A stretch of DNA of 64,000 nucleotides. Origin: Cristatella mucedo (Eukaryota; Bryozoa; Phylactolaemata; Cristatellidae). The translations under genes and the position numbers were made by a program. The notes below the pieces were generated by a model. That model did not search any database and had not been told where the DNA came from. It was given only the letters and a program-made list of their open reading frames with translations. Every line of letters begins with the position of its first letter. Position 1 is the stretch's first letter. Positions 1-11,492 of this stretch are shown here, piece after piece. The stretch lies in NCBI GenBank assembly GCA_009760855.2, contig WPIO01000031.1, positions 1,137,001 to 1,201,000 of the forward strand. Direction: 5' to 3'.

Positions 1-825
1 CTTTGACGTAAAAAATATCTGGTTCTCCAGGGCCATTATACAAGTGCCTAATTCTTATTGCTTTTGTTATTAAAAAAAAACTGTATAGGCGGAGTGCGTG
101 GATCCACCTCGCTATTCCAGCCGATACTCTACGTTACTACCAGGCCACACTGAGAGTTGCCACGCAATACGACCGAAGAAAAGGGCACGCGAGGCTTAAC
201 GTCGCGTCACGTGACGGAGTTCAATTTCTTATCGTACACAGAGCTTCAATGTGCGCCGAGCGTACATAAAAACTTGTGCACAATTTCACTGCAGCGTATG
301 CTTTTTCTGCTACCTTCGAGAAAGTACTAAGTGAGCGGCGCAGTCAGAGAGATAGCGTTTGCCTCATTGCCACTTGTGCTACGCAGCAATCCTGCGTAGT
401 ACCACCTATAAAATGTGCATCAAACCTACGGCGGCACCTTAGTTTCCATTAAAATGTCGCTCCGGGCCGCCGGGGTGATTTCATTTTTATTTAACCGAGT
501 TGATGCAAAAGCGGACTCTCTGTCAACGGCTGGCTCCACGATAGCCATTAAAACGAAAGCAATATGGCGGCCTGTAGCGATACTCTTAACGGATCCTGGG
601 CACCGAGCGAAGCTTTGGCTGTTCCTGAACGCCGCGGCGTCGCCCAGACGCGTGCGTAGCCGACTGCAGAAAGCAATCTGCGACAGTTCTCTAGTTCACA
701 TCGTTAGCTCGCATCGTTAGCCAGAAATGCAAATGCACGCTGGAGCGAACGCAAGCAGCTGTCGCTGCGTTAGGCGACGTCCGCTCAGGCGCCCGTGCAC
801 GCACGCTCCCGCCGTTCTCGCGCAG
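1..825. other. Flank upstream of the first recognised exon
   Basis: No exon, RNA gene or repeat that I can support. Short open frames here lack a convincing splice or start context. The stretch is either intron of the large plus-strand gene or its 5' flank. The frame of the following exon is closed by a TAG at 771-773, so coding must begin after that point. Confidence 0.4.
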
Positions 826-2544
826 AGGGGCGGGTCGGCGCCGAGCCGCAGCGGCGATGGCGGGCCGAGGACCGGCGGCATGCGTCGTACCGAGACCGGG
901 CCGATGCGCCGGAGCCACCGCGGTGGCTCCGGCGACAGCAGAGCAGCACAAGCGACGACGACGACCGCGACTCTGACCTGGACGCCACGCTGACGCTCAC
1001 CAGCGGTCCGACGACGTCGTGGTACTACCGCCGCGCACCGCCGACTCCGGCCGCCCCTGCGCCGACGCCGCTTCCGCCAGGCAATTACGACTGGCGGCTG
1101 GTGCCGAACCTCATCGACCAGCTCGTGCAGACGAGCGCAGTGCTCTACAGCCCGCCGCAGCCGCTGCAGCGCGCGCCAGACCTCAGGTCCGTGTCCGTCG
1201 GCTCGCGGCTGTACAGCCTCCCGTCAGCGGACGTCGGCTGGCCGACCGGGCCGGCGGTCGACGAGCGCCACCTGGCGGTTGACTCACCCAGCCTGTTCGG
1301 CGCCGCAACCGCCGCCGCCATGGCCGCTGCCGAGGCGGCGGCGGTGGAGGCGACAACGAGCTGGCGTAGCGCTGATGCGGCGGCGGCGGCCGAGGAGGCG
1401 GCGAACGAAGCGTCGTGGTACGTCGGCGACGGCGATTCGATGATCGCGCGAGAGCTCTTCGCTCCGTCGTACGCGGCGGCGGAGCTCGGCCAGCCGAGGC
1501 GTCGAGCGTCGGCTGCAGGTACCGCCGCCGTAGCCCCAGTGGCCGCAGCGGCGGCGGCGGCCGAAGAGGCGCTTATGAAGCGGAAGCTCTCGCTCTCGAC
1601 TACGGCCGGACGATCTCCGTCTATCGGGAGCGAGAGCACGCGCGAGCCGAGCTTCATGACCAGATCCGAAGCCCTCAGCTACTATCCGCTCGACGTCGGC
1701 AGTGATTGGCCGGCGACTGCGATCGAAGCGGCATCCTTCGGCGGAGGTGGCGGCAGCGGCCTGTCGACGGGCGGCAGCGTCGGCGGCCGCGCGCTGGCCA
1801 AGGCCGCCTCGGCGCAGGCCGCCGCGAGTGCCCGATCGAGTACTCGCGCGTCGGCTCTGACGGCCGGCGGCGGCGGCGGTGGTGGTGCGGGAGCAACCGA
1901 GCGCGCGCCGAGCGCGGTCCGGAGTGCCAGCTACGTCCGCACTCCGCCGTCGTACGTCTCTGCCGGGATCGGTGCCGCGCCGAGCGAAGGCGGGGGCGGC
2001 GCCGCTTCGGCAGTGCAGTCTTCGGCCGCCTACCAAGGGTACGGGCGCAACGATCCAGCGCCGCAGGGACTCCGCCCACTCGCTTCGGCGATGGCCGGCG
2101 CCGCTCTCGACGATAGTGCGACGGGTCTGCAGCAAGCCTCGCGGTCAGCTTTCTCCTACGGTCGTCAGACGCAGCAGCTCGTGGCGCAGCAGCGGTCGGC
2201 GGTGAAAAGCAGGCAGACCGCTGCCGCCGCCGGCGCCTCATCCGGCGTCTTTCCATCGACCATCGGCTTAAGTGAAGAGCTGCCACTGCGTTCCGCTGGC
2301 GCCACCGCGACGACGGCGGCGAGCGGGCAGGCATCAGCTTCGACTCGCGGCCGGGAGCCGCTGCCGAGGAGCGAGCTCGTCTCTTCGTCGTCGGCAGCTG
2401 CGGCGGCGCCGGTGACCTCCTCGAGCTCGCCGGCAACGGCTGCGGCTCTGCTGCGGCGGCGGCTGACGAGCGCGCGGAGCCAGCAATTTGAGCAAGCGGC
2501 CACCACCGCACGACCGCCGACGCAGGCCTACGGCGGAGCCAGCT
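826..2544 (+). CDS. Internal exon of large disordered-protein gene (exon A, 573 codons)
   Basis: Seen: one long open frame, very GC-rich, with an acceptor after a pyrimidine-rich run ending in CGCAG (AG at 824-825) and a GTGAGT donor at 2545. Both junctions are phase 1 and the length is 1719 nt, divisible by three. There is no credible ATG start: the first ATG-like codons sit before the acceptor, so I treat it as internal. The product is Ala/Ser/Arg/Gly rich, with an acidic SDDDDRDSD stretch near residue 40, long Ala runs and Gly runs around residues 300-400. I see no signal peptide, membrane helix or folded domain. The later exons share its phase and composition, which ties them to one gene. 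The function is unknown; a disordered scaffold is an inference. The frame open on the opposite strand here is a by-product of GC-rich triplet repeats. Confidence 0.7.
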
Positions 2545-3444
2545 GTGAGTGCTGCGATTCGCGCCACGCGCCCTCGAGCTTGCCGCTTCACCTGGTCGAC
2601 GACGGCTCGCTGATCGAGCCGCATGACTCGCCCCATCCGCTGAATGACAATTGCCAATTATCCTCTTGAAATCGCTGCGCGGAATGGAGACCTTTCGGTG
2701 GCGGGCCGAGCGCGCGTTGCAGCCATTGCTTAATGTCGCGCAGCTTTGCGCCTGCTCGTCCTCGGGAACCCCGCAGAGAAGAAAAAAGAGAGAAAAGAGA
2801 GGGCAGACCGAGAAAGATGGGGAGCAGAGTAGCGGCGATCTACTGCAGCAACGACAACGCTTGAGGAGAGTCGGAATTCGTACAAGCGCTCAGAATTTCA
2901 AGCGCACAGTAGTTGCTTACTGCAACGTGGCAATCTTGCCAGACGGTTAAGGCCGCGATACGTTAAAAATAATAGTAACAGGCAATTTGTATAGCGCCCT
3001 GAGAGAACTATAAAATCTCCATCCGGGCACTATCGGCAGGCTGGAAACAAAGCCTCAGTGAGCATGAGCGGCTATCACCACTCTCATTGCTAGCATTGAA
3101 GGATGGCATGTTTGCAGATTCCATCACGTGACCTTGGCAGTGAAGTGAAAGCGCGTCAGTCCGCTAGCGTTAGCCTCCCAGTCTGCGTGCGCTCTTTAGA
3201 TGGTGACCGCACGAGAGCCGTGACTGGCCGCTAGTTCGCTGCTTCACGTCTGCGGTGACCGCTCAGCCGCCTCCGCTCCAACCTAGCTTGATGCAGCCGC
3301 GAAATTCTATAACTACAAGTTGGGGTTTTAACGCGCAAGCGAGCAGTAGCTGGCAAGTTTAGCTTCTTTTTGAGCGACGAAAATGTGCAGCGGCATTCGG
3401 ATGGTGGACGTCATTGCCCTCTGCGCTCGCGACCGCCGTTGCAG
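2545..3444 (+). other. Intron between exon A and the small exon
   Basis: Bounded by a GTGAGT donor and the acceptor at 3444. It contains a short minus-strand fragment of the LINE/SINE 3' tail at about 2985-3035 (the TATAGCGCCCTGAGAGAAC motif). A purine-rich patch lies at about 2779-2830. Nothing else is recognised. Confidence 0.5.
2985..3035 (-). repeat. Fragment of S1 SINE / LINE A 3' tail
   Basis: The motif TATAGCGCCCTGAGAGAAC followed by a diverged GAGATTTT-like stretch matches, in reverse, the tail shared by S1 SINEs and LINE A copies elsewhere in the window. It is too short to assign to one family. Confidence 0.45.
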
Positions 3445-3531
3445 ACGCGCAGGCGCAGTGGATTGATGCCGGTGAGCTCTACTCGCTGACGGGTCAGCCA
3501 CTCGCTCCAGCGACGCAGGACGAGAACGCCG
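3445..3531 (+). CDS. Small phase-1 exon (29 codons) with a second internal donor
   Basis: Seen: the acceptor CCGCCGTTGCAG ends at 3444, and the donor GTGAGC at 3532 follows an open frame containing QWIDAGELYSLTG. A second GTGAGC donor at 3472 would give a 9-codon version. Both versions are multiples of three with phase-1 ends, so either keeps the frame between exon A and exon B. It is less repetitive than its neighbours. Joining to exon A makes a Tyr codon, and joining to exon B a Gly codon. The small size makes this less certain than the large exons. Confidence 0.5.
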
Positions 3532-3769
3532 GTGAGCGTGAAAGCTCGCGTGGGCACGGCTTGAAGGCGCGCCCGCGCGTGCCTCAACTGCTAACCTCAC
3601 CCGCCGCCGCCGCCGCTCATGCCGATGCGAGAGGAAACTAAAAGATGGCTGCTGGCTGTGAGATGCCGCGAAGCGGCGGCGCGAGCGGACGCGAGCCTTG
3701 ACAGTGCCGAGCAGCGACGCGCGTTTCGGGTGACTCATTGCGCACGCAGCCTCATGCGAATGGTTACAG

Positions 3770-5617
3770 GGATGCTGGATGTTCCGACGTGGTCGGCCAA
3801 GTGGTCGCGAAGCCGCTTGTCAGCCTCCGCCGGGCAGGACGCCGAGAGTGGCCGCCGTGGCTATGGTTCATATCCGGCTGAAGAGCTCGTTGGCGCTCGC
3901 CGATCCGAGGTCGCGAACGGCTACGAGGCAATGTCCGAATTCGGAGCGTCGAGGGACGGGCGCCGACTGGCGACACGTCCCGCCGCCGGCGACGCCATCG
4001 CAGCGGGCAGCCGCGCGTCGTCATCTCGAGCAGCGGCTGGCGGCGGCGGGCTCGCCGCCGCTTCGCAGCAGCAGCAGCAGCGGCTTTCGCCGAGCGCCCG
4101 GTCGAAGGCGCTTTCGGCCGCCGCCAGCAGGGCTTTGGAGGGTGCGGCGTCGTCCCGACGATGGTTCGTTGAGAGCGGCGGCGGCTCGTACGAAGCGCCG
4201 TACGAGCCGATGGACGACAACGGCGGTGGCGGCGTGCTAAAACGCAGCGCAGTGTCGCAGACGCAGCAGTATTCTAGCAGCAGCAGACCTACCGACGCGC
4301 GCGACGACGAGCGACAACGCCGACCGCGGCCGCGAACGCCGGAAGAAGGGCAGCGGCAGGCCCATGGCTTTGCGGGCAGCGATGGCGGCGGATGGACGGC
4401 AGCGCGCGAGCAGGCGTCCGCGCTCGCGTCGGCCTACGGCAGCAGCCACGCCGATGGTTTTGGTTACGCACGCACGACGACGACGGCGCCGGGCTGGAGC
4501 GCCGTCGAGCGCCTGAGCGTCGGCGTTGACAGCCCCGCGTGGGGCGCGCAGCAGAAGCAGCAGCAGCTGCAGGACGTCATGGCTCGCGGCGGGCAAGAGG
4601 CGGTCGGCGCATCCGCTGCGGCAGCGGCGGCACGAGAGCCGATGCAGTACGGAAACGAAGCGGCGATGGTGCCCGCCGTTGCCGGAGGTCTGCGAGGGTC
4701 CTACCGGCCGATATCGCTGACGACGCCCGAAGGAAGCAGGCAGTATCTGGCCGCGGCGGCAGCGTCGCCGCTGGTGAAAGGGCCGAGGTCGCCGGCCTGG
4801 AGCTCGATGCTACTACCCGACGACGAGGTTGACTTTGCCGAGCCGTCGGCGGAGCGAATCACGCCCGGCGCGAGCGGACAGCCGGGCGGCGCCGCCGCCG
4901 CCAGAACCTTCTCCCAGCGGTCGCCGCCGGGTGGCATCGCGATGGACCAGAGCGTCGAGAACGACTTGGGCGTCAAGTACACTGCAGCATTTCCGGGTGA
5001 CAGCGTCGCCGCCATGTCGACCAAGAGCGTGCAGCTGGAGTCGGTGGCGTCCGAGCGGCCGAACTATTCCGAGCAGTCGCTCTGGTCGGGCGTTCCGGAC
5101 TGGACCGCTATGGGCTGGCCCGTTCTGGACTGGCCCGCGCCGCCGCCGACCGTCCGCGAGCAGCCGCGAGACGGCGTCAGGCGCGCACCGCAGCAGCAGC
5201 CGCCGCCGCTTGACGCCGCGCTCGACGCCACGCTCGGCGCTCCGTCGCCGAGGCGACTGTTCGAGCGACGCCAGGTGCCGGGCGCCGCTTCCGACGAAGG
5301 GCCGGAAGCGGCGCTCGGCCGCTCGCCGTCATCTCGCGTGGGATTCGAGAGCAGCAGCAGCAGCGCGGGCAGCCGAGGCGACATACCCGGAGCCGTGCCG
5401 CGAAACAACAACAGGCGAAACACGTCGGCGACCGGTACGCTGGATAACGACTTCCGCTACGGCAAGAGCGATGGCGGCGGACGCGATACTTCCGCCGTCG
5501 GTTCGCTGGACAACGACTACGGCAGGTGGGGCAAGAGCAATAACAGACGCAACACTTCCGCGATGACGGCGACTACGTCGCCACCGGAGCAGCCGAGCGG
5601 CGAGATGTTCGAGCCAG
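3770..5617 (+). CDS. Internal exon of large disordered-protein gene (exon B, 616 codons)
   Basis: Seen: a long open frame ending at the donor CCAG|GTAGGT (5618). The acceptor GGTTACAG ends at 3769 and gives phase 1; the frame is open further upstream to about 3619, so the 5' edge could lie elsewhere. The length is 1848 nt, divisible by three. The product is Ser/Ala/Gly/Gln rich with short Gln runs, and has a Trp-rich island (PDWTAMGWPVLDWPAPPP) about 60% of the way along. At the C-terminal end there are roughly 2.5 copies of a unit of about 24 residues built on RRNTSA / TLDNDF / YGKS. The RRNTS core fits a basophilic kinase site (PKA type, RRxS/T). No folded domain or membrane segment is seen. 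The function is not known; a regulated scaffold is an inference. Confidence 0.7.
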
Positions 5618-6854
5618 GTAGGTGCTGCAGGAAAGCGGCGTCCTGCTGCCGAGCGCAGGCTCCTCGCTGCAGCCAACGCTCGGCTTGAAGGCTCGCGGCC
5701 GATCGCTAGAAGCGACGGTCCGCCATCGCGAACCTTATGCATAGCGTCCAGAATGCCCGCGACGTAGTGCCCGATGAAGAAATCATCAGCACTCGCACAT
5801 TTATTGAGGTCGATTGAAGCTTAAATATAGTAAGATTTTTGCTTGCATTTTTTGAATCATGCTTAGTAATTAACGTGACCATCATCGGCTTAACTTTACG
5901 CTCCGCTCCACGTCTGGCTGCTGAAGACCGCTGAACTCCGCGCGGGTTCGGCCTGCCGTCGTTCTAACAGCGACATGCTGTGAAGCTGCCTTTTCCAAAT
6001 TGTGACTCAAATACTTTCTCTCGCTGCTCTACAGGCAGCAAGCTAGGCAGGTGCTACAAATAACTTCCGGATTTTTCCTAAGCCACCCAATTGGGGCGTC
6101 GGCACCCTCATTAAATCTCACGGTCAATGTGTTAACTGTTAAGAGGCATTAACTTACTCTTTGTCATCAGTGATATGTAAAGCAACTACACTAGCAATAG
6201 CACAAAAAAATTGGGTATCCCGTTCCGCATAAAAATAATTAATCAATTAATAATTTAATAAAAAGAATAGGAAAGACGTAACATTTACACATTATTAGCA
6301 TTCGAGAAGCGTCAGACACACAGGTATGTGCAAACACACGTTTTCGCACACAGACGCACACACACATGCAAGAAAGCACGCACGAAAGCATATACATACA
6401 CGCACACACACACACGCACACACATATATACATGATACATTCAACATCATCTTCAGACAAGACAGATTTTTAGTACGAGTACATTAATTTGTTGTAACTT
6501 GGAATGGCCAACAATACTCTTTTTGAATTAACGGATAACTTTCTCTGCAGCTTAAAGCAAGGACAATGAATGGTGGCTTTCGTGCATTCCCGATGAGTGC
6601 GCCCGAATACATTTCATTGTGCGAGCAAATGCTTTTCAGCTCCAAAAAGTTGGATTTTCAGTCCCGGAGAGTTATTAAAATATACAGTTATTAAAAAATC
6701 CGAGTTATTCAGCAGCCAACCATGAATACTGTCGCCGATAAAGGAGCCACACTGCCAGCAGTTTTTTTCTCGTGACAATCTTCGAAGTATTCACAGCTTA
6801 GATGCCCCAAGCACTACACTAATGCGTTACCATCGTGAGAACTTCGCATCTGTA
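5618..6854 (+). other. Intron, with a CA-rich microsatellite
   Basis: Follows the GTAGGT donor. It is AT-richer than the exons. An imperfect CA/CACG microsatellite lies at about 6316-6434; open frames over it are artefacts of the repeat. Nothing else is recognised. Confidence 0.5.
6316..6434. repeat. Imperfect (CA)n microsatellite
   Basis: Alternating ACAC tracts broken by GC and AT dinucleotides, ending in a short (TA) run. Confidence 0.8.
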
Positions 6855-7318
6855 CAGAGAGCAAGCAGCGCCCCTACGCCAGAGTAGCGCCCCCTATGGA
6901 AGAGCAGCGTCCTCTACGCAAGAGCAGCGCCCCTGCGCCAGAGCAGCGCCCCCTATGGAAGAGCAGCATCCTCTACTCAAGAGCAGCGCCACTACGCCAC
7001 AGCTGCGCCCCCTATAGAAGAGCAGCGCCCCCTCTGGAGGAGCAGCGTCCTCTACGCAAGAGCAGCGCCCCTACGCCACAGCAGCGCCCCCTATAGAAGA
7101 GCAGCGTCCTCTAGGCAAGAGCAGCGCCCCCGACGCCAGAGCAGCGCCCCTATGGAAGAGCAGCGTCCCCTAGGCAAGAGCAGCGCCACTACGCCACAGC
7201 AGCGCCCCCTATAGAAGAGCAGCGTCATCTAGGCAAGAGCAGCGCCCCCGACGCCACAGCAGCGCCCTCTATGGAAGAGCAGCGTCCTCTAGGCAAGAGC
7301 AGCGCCCCCGACGCAGGC
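6855..7318. repeat. 20-bp minisatellite with higher-order structure
   Basis: A basic unit of about 20 bp starts with AGCAGCG and comes in three variants: one ending CCCCCTATGGAAG, one ending TCCTCTACGCAAG, and one ending CCCCTACGCCAC. The variants recur in a loose A-B-C order, giving a higher-order period of about 60 bp and roughly 23 units. It ends about 210 bp before the next exon. Several frames are open across it only because of the repeat. Confidence 0.85.
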
Positions 7319-7531
7319 TTTCGCGAATGCTCGCGCGAATCGCTTACGTCAGAGAGCCACCGCGCGGGTGTTCGTAGCAATACGACTTGGCACCGACCAC
7401 AGGCGGTGCTGCCAAATTCCGCCTGCTTGCAAAGTGTCGCAAAATGTTGCAAAGTGTTGCGACATGTCGCCCGCCTTTGTTTTCGAAGTGCGACGGACAG
7501 ACCGCGTACATGTTTTGCTAATAACTTTCAG

Positions 7532-7858
7532 ACGACATGGTAAACCCCGAGTTCCAACTGAACGACGCAGCTCCGGAGCCGGAAGTTCCGGAGAGCGACC
7601 TTATTGCGGAGTCTGATATGCAGGTCAACGAAGCTGCGGAGCCAGATGCGGAGCCCGAAAGCGACGAATTAGAACCGTACGTGTCAGTGCGTCCTGAACC
7701 GGAGGGCGCGAGCGACGAATCGTCGATGGACCCAGCGGCGGCTGCTGCTTCCGATCCCGTCGATGAAGTAGTTGCTTCCGGAAATGAACTGTCTGACCGG
7801 ATTTCATGGCGCATTGGCGATGCGAGCTGGGCTCAACAGTATCAACAAGAGGAAACCG
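7532..7858 (+). CDS. Acidic internal exon (exon C, 109 codons)
   Basis: Seen: acceptor GCTAATAACTTTCAG ending at 7531, donor ACCG|GTGAGA at 7859, phase 1 at both ends, 327 nt. The product is strongly acidic, rich in Glu, Asp and Pro (for example APEPEVPESD and EPDAEPESDELEPY), with a Trp/Gln tail (ASWAQQYQQEE). Splicing from exon B restores an Asp codon. The frame stays open about 125 nt past the donor, so the exon could be longer, but the donor is good and keeps phase 1. No domain is recognised. The acidic character contrasts with the basic and neutral large exons. Confidence 0.6.
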
Positions 7859-9829
7859 GTGAGACGCGGAGCTCGAGCGACGCTCGCAAGCCGTTATCAC
7901 GGCCTGCTTCTTCCCGGTCTTGCCTCGGTCTTGTTCAAGGACGTAGCCAGGATTTTATCTCGGAGGCTAAACGTCCACCTTGAGGGGCGTAGCGCAAGGT
8001 CAAAAGAGCTCATCGAAATCTTCCCAGAAAATTTCTCTAGCCTCTTAAATTACTCTATGATTTCAGCTATCCACTTTAGCCGTTACCTTAGCTCTTAGAA
8101 AAGCTAATAATGGAAAACCTGTAGCTCACTGCCGAAGGTTCCGCACCTTGAAGATAATTCCGCCGCATCGAAAAAGCATTTCTCGGCCCCATTTGGAGAG
8201 CCTTAGTCGGCGTAGCGAAGGCGCACCGAAAGGCCTCGAAATGCATGCGGTTAGGCATTGTGGCTCTCTCTGGTGACGTACCAGGAGGCTTAGCGTCAAA
8301 GCTGCACCATCCTGCTGGCATCGTAAGCCTCTCTTCTTCAAAGATTATCTAGCTTCTTTTTGAAGCAATGGTAGCATTGTATAGATGCAACTGCAATTCT
8401 GCCGCCAAATTAGCTCCAATTAGGGCATTAGTGTGGTGACCGCTGCACCATGTTACCATTTGTGTCGGAGATGGGATCAAGATTTTTTTAAAGGCAGAAT
8501 CGCGGCTTGCGGACTCAATTCCCAAGGATTCAGACGCAGCGCTCGTAGCGGTTCTTGCCTTCACCGGTGCACAAAAAATATCGGCACTTTTGCGTTGCTG
8601 GCTTCGAGAACGGCATCTTATACCTCCTCAAAATTGGTTTCAAAACTAATTCAAATAGCACATGCAAAAATATAGGTGTATTTGATATATTACCTGACTA
8701 ATACAGAATGGCCAAGCGATTATTTTATTGAAGTTATCGAGGCATTAGTGCGTGCAATCCCATGAATCTGAAAGCAAGTTGAAGGTGACAGATGTAACAG
8801 AAAACGAAGAGAGATCTATCAGAGATCAGACCCCTCATACGATGCTGACAGTCGAAACGCTTTCGATGCAATTAAAACAAAATATCTTGAGGATTTTGGT
8901 CTTTTTCTGAGTCATGAAAAGTAGAAAATGTGATTTAAAAAAATTTGGTGAGGTAGCGCAATTATTAAAGATCTGGAGCTGGCGGTATCAGTTTCTTCTC
9001 AGAGTGTTATGGATTTTTTCTCTGTCGCCCGTGATTTCCAGACCTCTGGATGAAGAAAGATTTGAACATGGTCTGAAGCTAAACTGGCTTTCAGCGAATC
9101 TTTCCTTTAAATTGATGTGCAGGAGATAACGGGCCAAATTATGAAAGCCCAAGAACCATAGACACACCCCCTTTAATTGTACCCATTTCCATAATGTTAA
9201 TAAATATAAGCAGCTCCTGTCTGTGAATTTGATTGAAACTGCGATTTAAGAAGGAAGTAATAAAATAACCGTTTCTAAATGAATCGACTGTGCACAAACG
9301 TTGCTGCCGCTGATGGCCGTTGCCGCGCCACATGCTCTGATCAGGGCATGCGAGTGAGTCTCGAGTGCGGCTGCTGTAAAACATCCAAAATCAAGCGTTA
9401 AATAGACGCCGTAGCATATAACGATCGAGGCTCGATTTCCTTTGTTCCTTTGGGTGGTCTAGCCCAAACAGGAATGGCGGGCGTTAGTAGAGCACCAAGG
9501 ACTTAAACTCCGGTGGTGGTGATATAAATGGAAAATGTAGATCTAATCGAGAGAGCATTAGGGGGGATGGACGAAGGATCTAAGCGATAGTAACTTCCCC
9601 TAGCACAAAATCCCTCGGCTCATGCGAACGCCTACTGCTCAAAAAACGGACGCTGAGAGATTAGAAAATGACCCTAGGATTCCCATTTTGTAGCGGTGGA
9701 AGAATTAGGCTTGGCTCAAAATGAACCACCATCGAGGGCAAGGAAAAAGGTCGCCAGACCGGTACGATTCGCTAAGCAGGTACGTCGAGAAATAGCGAGC
9801 TGCTGAGACAGAGACGTCTCGCGATTAGC
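7859..9829 (+). other. Intronic sequence without a recognised gene
   Basis: Begins the longest gap between recognised exons. No exon with paired splice sites is seen. A stretch at about 8505-8590 resembles 26695-26780 (see findings). Confidence 0.4.
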
Positions 9830-9935
9830 CAATCAAGCGAGAGACCTTACAGTCTCGGCCAATCAAGCGCGAGCAGTCTCAGAAGTCTCGGCCAATCAAG
9901 CGTGGGCAGTCTTAGCAGTCTCGGCCATCGGACGC
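9830..9935. promoter_or_regulatory. Three tandem CCAAT-containing units in a GC-rich patch
   Basis: The motif CCAATCAAGCG occurs three times (about 9830, 9861 and 9894) in imperfect units of about 30-33 bp that also carry AGTCTC/GTCTCGGC. CCAATCA matches the NF-Y core. The surroundings (9800-10200) are GC-richer than the flanks. A promoter is possible, but no TATA box, transcript start or following first exon was identified; it may be only a short tandem repeat. Confidence 0.3.
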
Positions 9936-11139
9936 GCCTCGCAGAGACCGGCAGCTCACCGCTTTTCGTTGTAGGGATTCTCTCGCAGAGACCGCTCTCG
10001 CACTCCGAGCGCGATTTCGGAAAAGAGTCAGTCTGATGAGCAGCAGGGCTCCTCTCAGGCAACGAATTACAGCGAAGCCACTACGAGCGCCGGCGCCGCT
10101 TCTCTGTCCATGGAGAACAGTCGCTACGTGTCGCTAACGGTCAGCCTTTCCGTCCGACTCGCAGCTAGTCGGACGCGCTGCTAAATGGCCCCCCCCGTTT
10201 GATGCAGTCGCACTGTCGACAGAGCCAAGTTGCGCCACAACCAATTCGTTTTGTTTCTTTTGCGGCTTCTGGGTGATCTTATTGAGCAGAGCTACCTACG
10301 CATTAGCAGGTCGGAGGAGGACGGTGATGATGACTTGGCATGAACGTTGAAGATTTTTTCGCAAGCATATTGCTTGTAGATTCCACCCGAACGGTGCAAC
10401 CATCTGCATGTCCAATGTCAAAGGTTACATCTGCCTTTTAAAATTCAAGACTACCGAAAATATCGCTGCCTGCCCTGGACCGGGCGTGTGCAGCAGGCCC
10501 GTGGGCTGAGAGGGATTAGGGGGTCACATCCCTTTGGAAAGCAACCCGGAAGCGGATCAGCGAGGGGGCGACTTTAGATGCGCCCATTTTATTGCAATAA
10601 ACCCTAGAAGCCCCGGCGGCACCCACGCAGTGCCCGCCGAAACACCAGTTCCACAAAGGCGCCTCGGCGCTCTAAGGATCATCCCGGGTGGCGAGCGCTG
10701 TGCGAACAGCTTTAAGCCTTCGTCCAGAGAGAGCCAGTGTCTATCTAGATGAGCTGTAAAAGATGAACAACTTTGCTCCTTAGGCGCTCAAATTGAGTGC
10801 GTTCATAGAGTACAGTGGTATTATACTAGAATGGTGAATGAATTGAGTTTTGCAGACATGGCTAGGCAAGGTGCCTGGTGGAGCGCGTTCACAGCGAAAC
10901 CTTGGCTCGTAACAGGGCGGGGCCGGGAAGCGACGTTTTGATTCAAACAGAGCGAAAACGGTAGCAGGACGGAGGATCTTTGACGAGCAGCCTTCATACC
11001 TCCAGAAATAAGGTATATTCATTGACATTTATAAGGCTAGAGCCATTCACGGGTGACGCCGTGGGCGTGACAGTAGTTCATATTTTTTTCAAGACGGGTC
11101 TACTTAAATCTGCTTGACAGCGAGCTTTTTAAGAGCAGC
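9936..11139. other. No gene recognised
   Basis: GC-rich up to about 10200, then mixed. An open frame at about 10534-10752 has no splice or start context that I trust. Nothing else is supported. Confidence 0.35.
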
Positions 11140-11300
11140 TCGAGGCTTTTAAGGTGCTAGCCCCGATAGAGGTCAAGGTGAATGTACTTGATGGCCGAGG
11201 TCATGGGCGCGATTCCGTGGCATTAGTGAAGCGTCTGAATAGAGATTAAGTTCACTTAGGGCGCTATAAAAATGAATTTTATTATAAATTAAGTTATTAA
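11140..11300 (+). mobile_element. S1 SINE (tRNA-derived head, LINE-A-like tail)
   Basis: A diverged copy. The tRNA-like head ends in a B-box-like GGTCATGGGCGCGATTCC, followed by the tail GAAGCGTCTGAATAGAGATT and AGGGCGCTATA, then an AT-rich end. It matches the better copy at 30953-31115. Confidence 0.7.
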
Positions 11301-11492
11301 AATGACGATATCCAATTGTTTTTAGAGTGTGATAAAGAAGCTTTCGCCAAGTTTCATTATCTGTGGAGATTAGGCTTACCGATCATATTTAGAGCAGGCT
11401 GAAGAGCTTAGCCGGTCAGCAGAACTCTCCCGAGTGCGAAATTAGGAACCTCACGTAGATGTGGAGCTCGCCAAGTACGCTAGTACCAAACA

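Noticed and set aside
795-825. Extension of exon A upstream of its acceptor as a start region
   Set aside because: The apparent start codon is GTG, not ATG, and the frame is closed just upstream. A pyrimidine-rich acceptor at 825 in phase 1 explains the frame better.
1145-2511. Long open frames on the minus strand opposite exon A
   Set aside because: GC-rich triplet repeats keep several frames open at once. These frames are Arg/Ala runs without splice sites in a consistent phase.
6239-6460. Cys/Val-rich minus-strand frame
   Set aside because: It is only the translation of an ACAC/GTGT microsatellite.
6855-7318. CRISPR-like array
   Set aside because: The units are contiguous tandem repeats with no unique spacers, in an animal genome.
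9139-9384. Minus-strand short frame
   Set aside because: No splice or start context and no similarity to anything else in the window.
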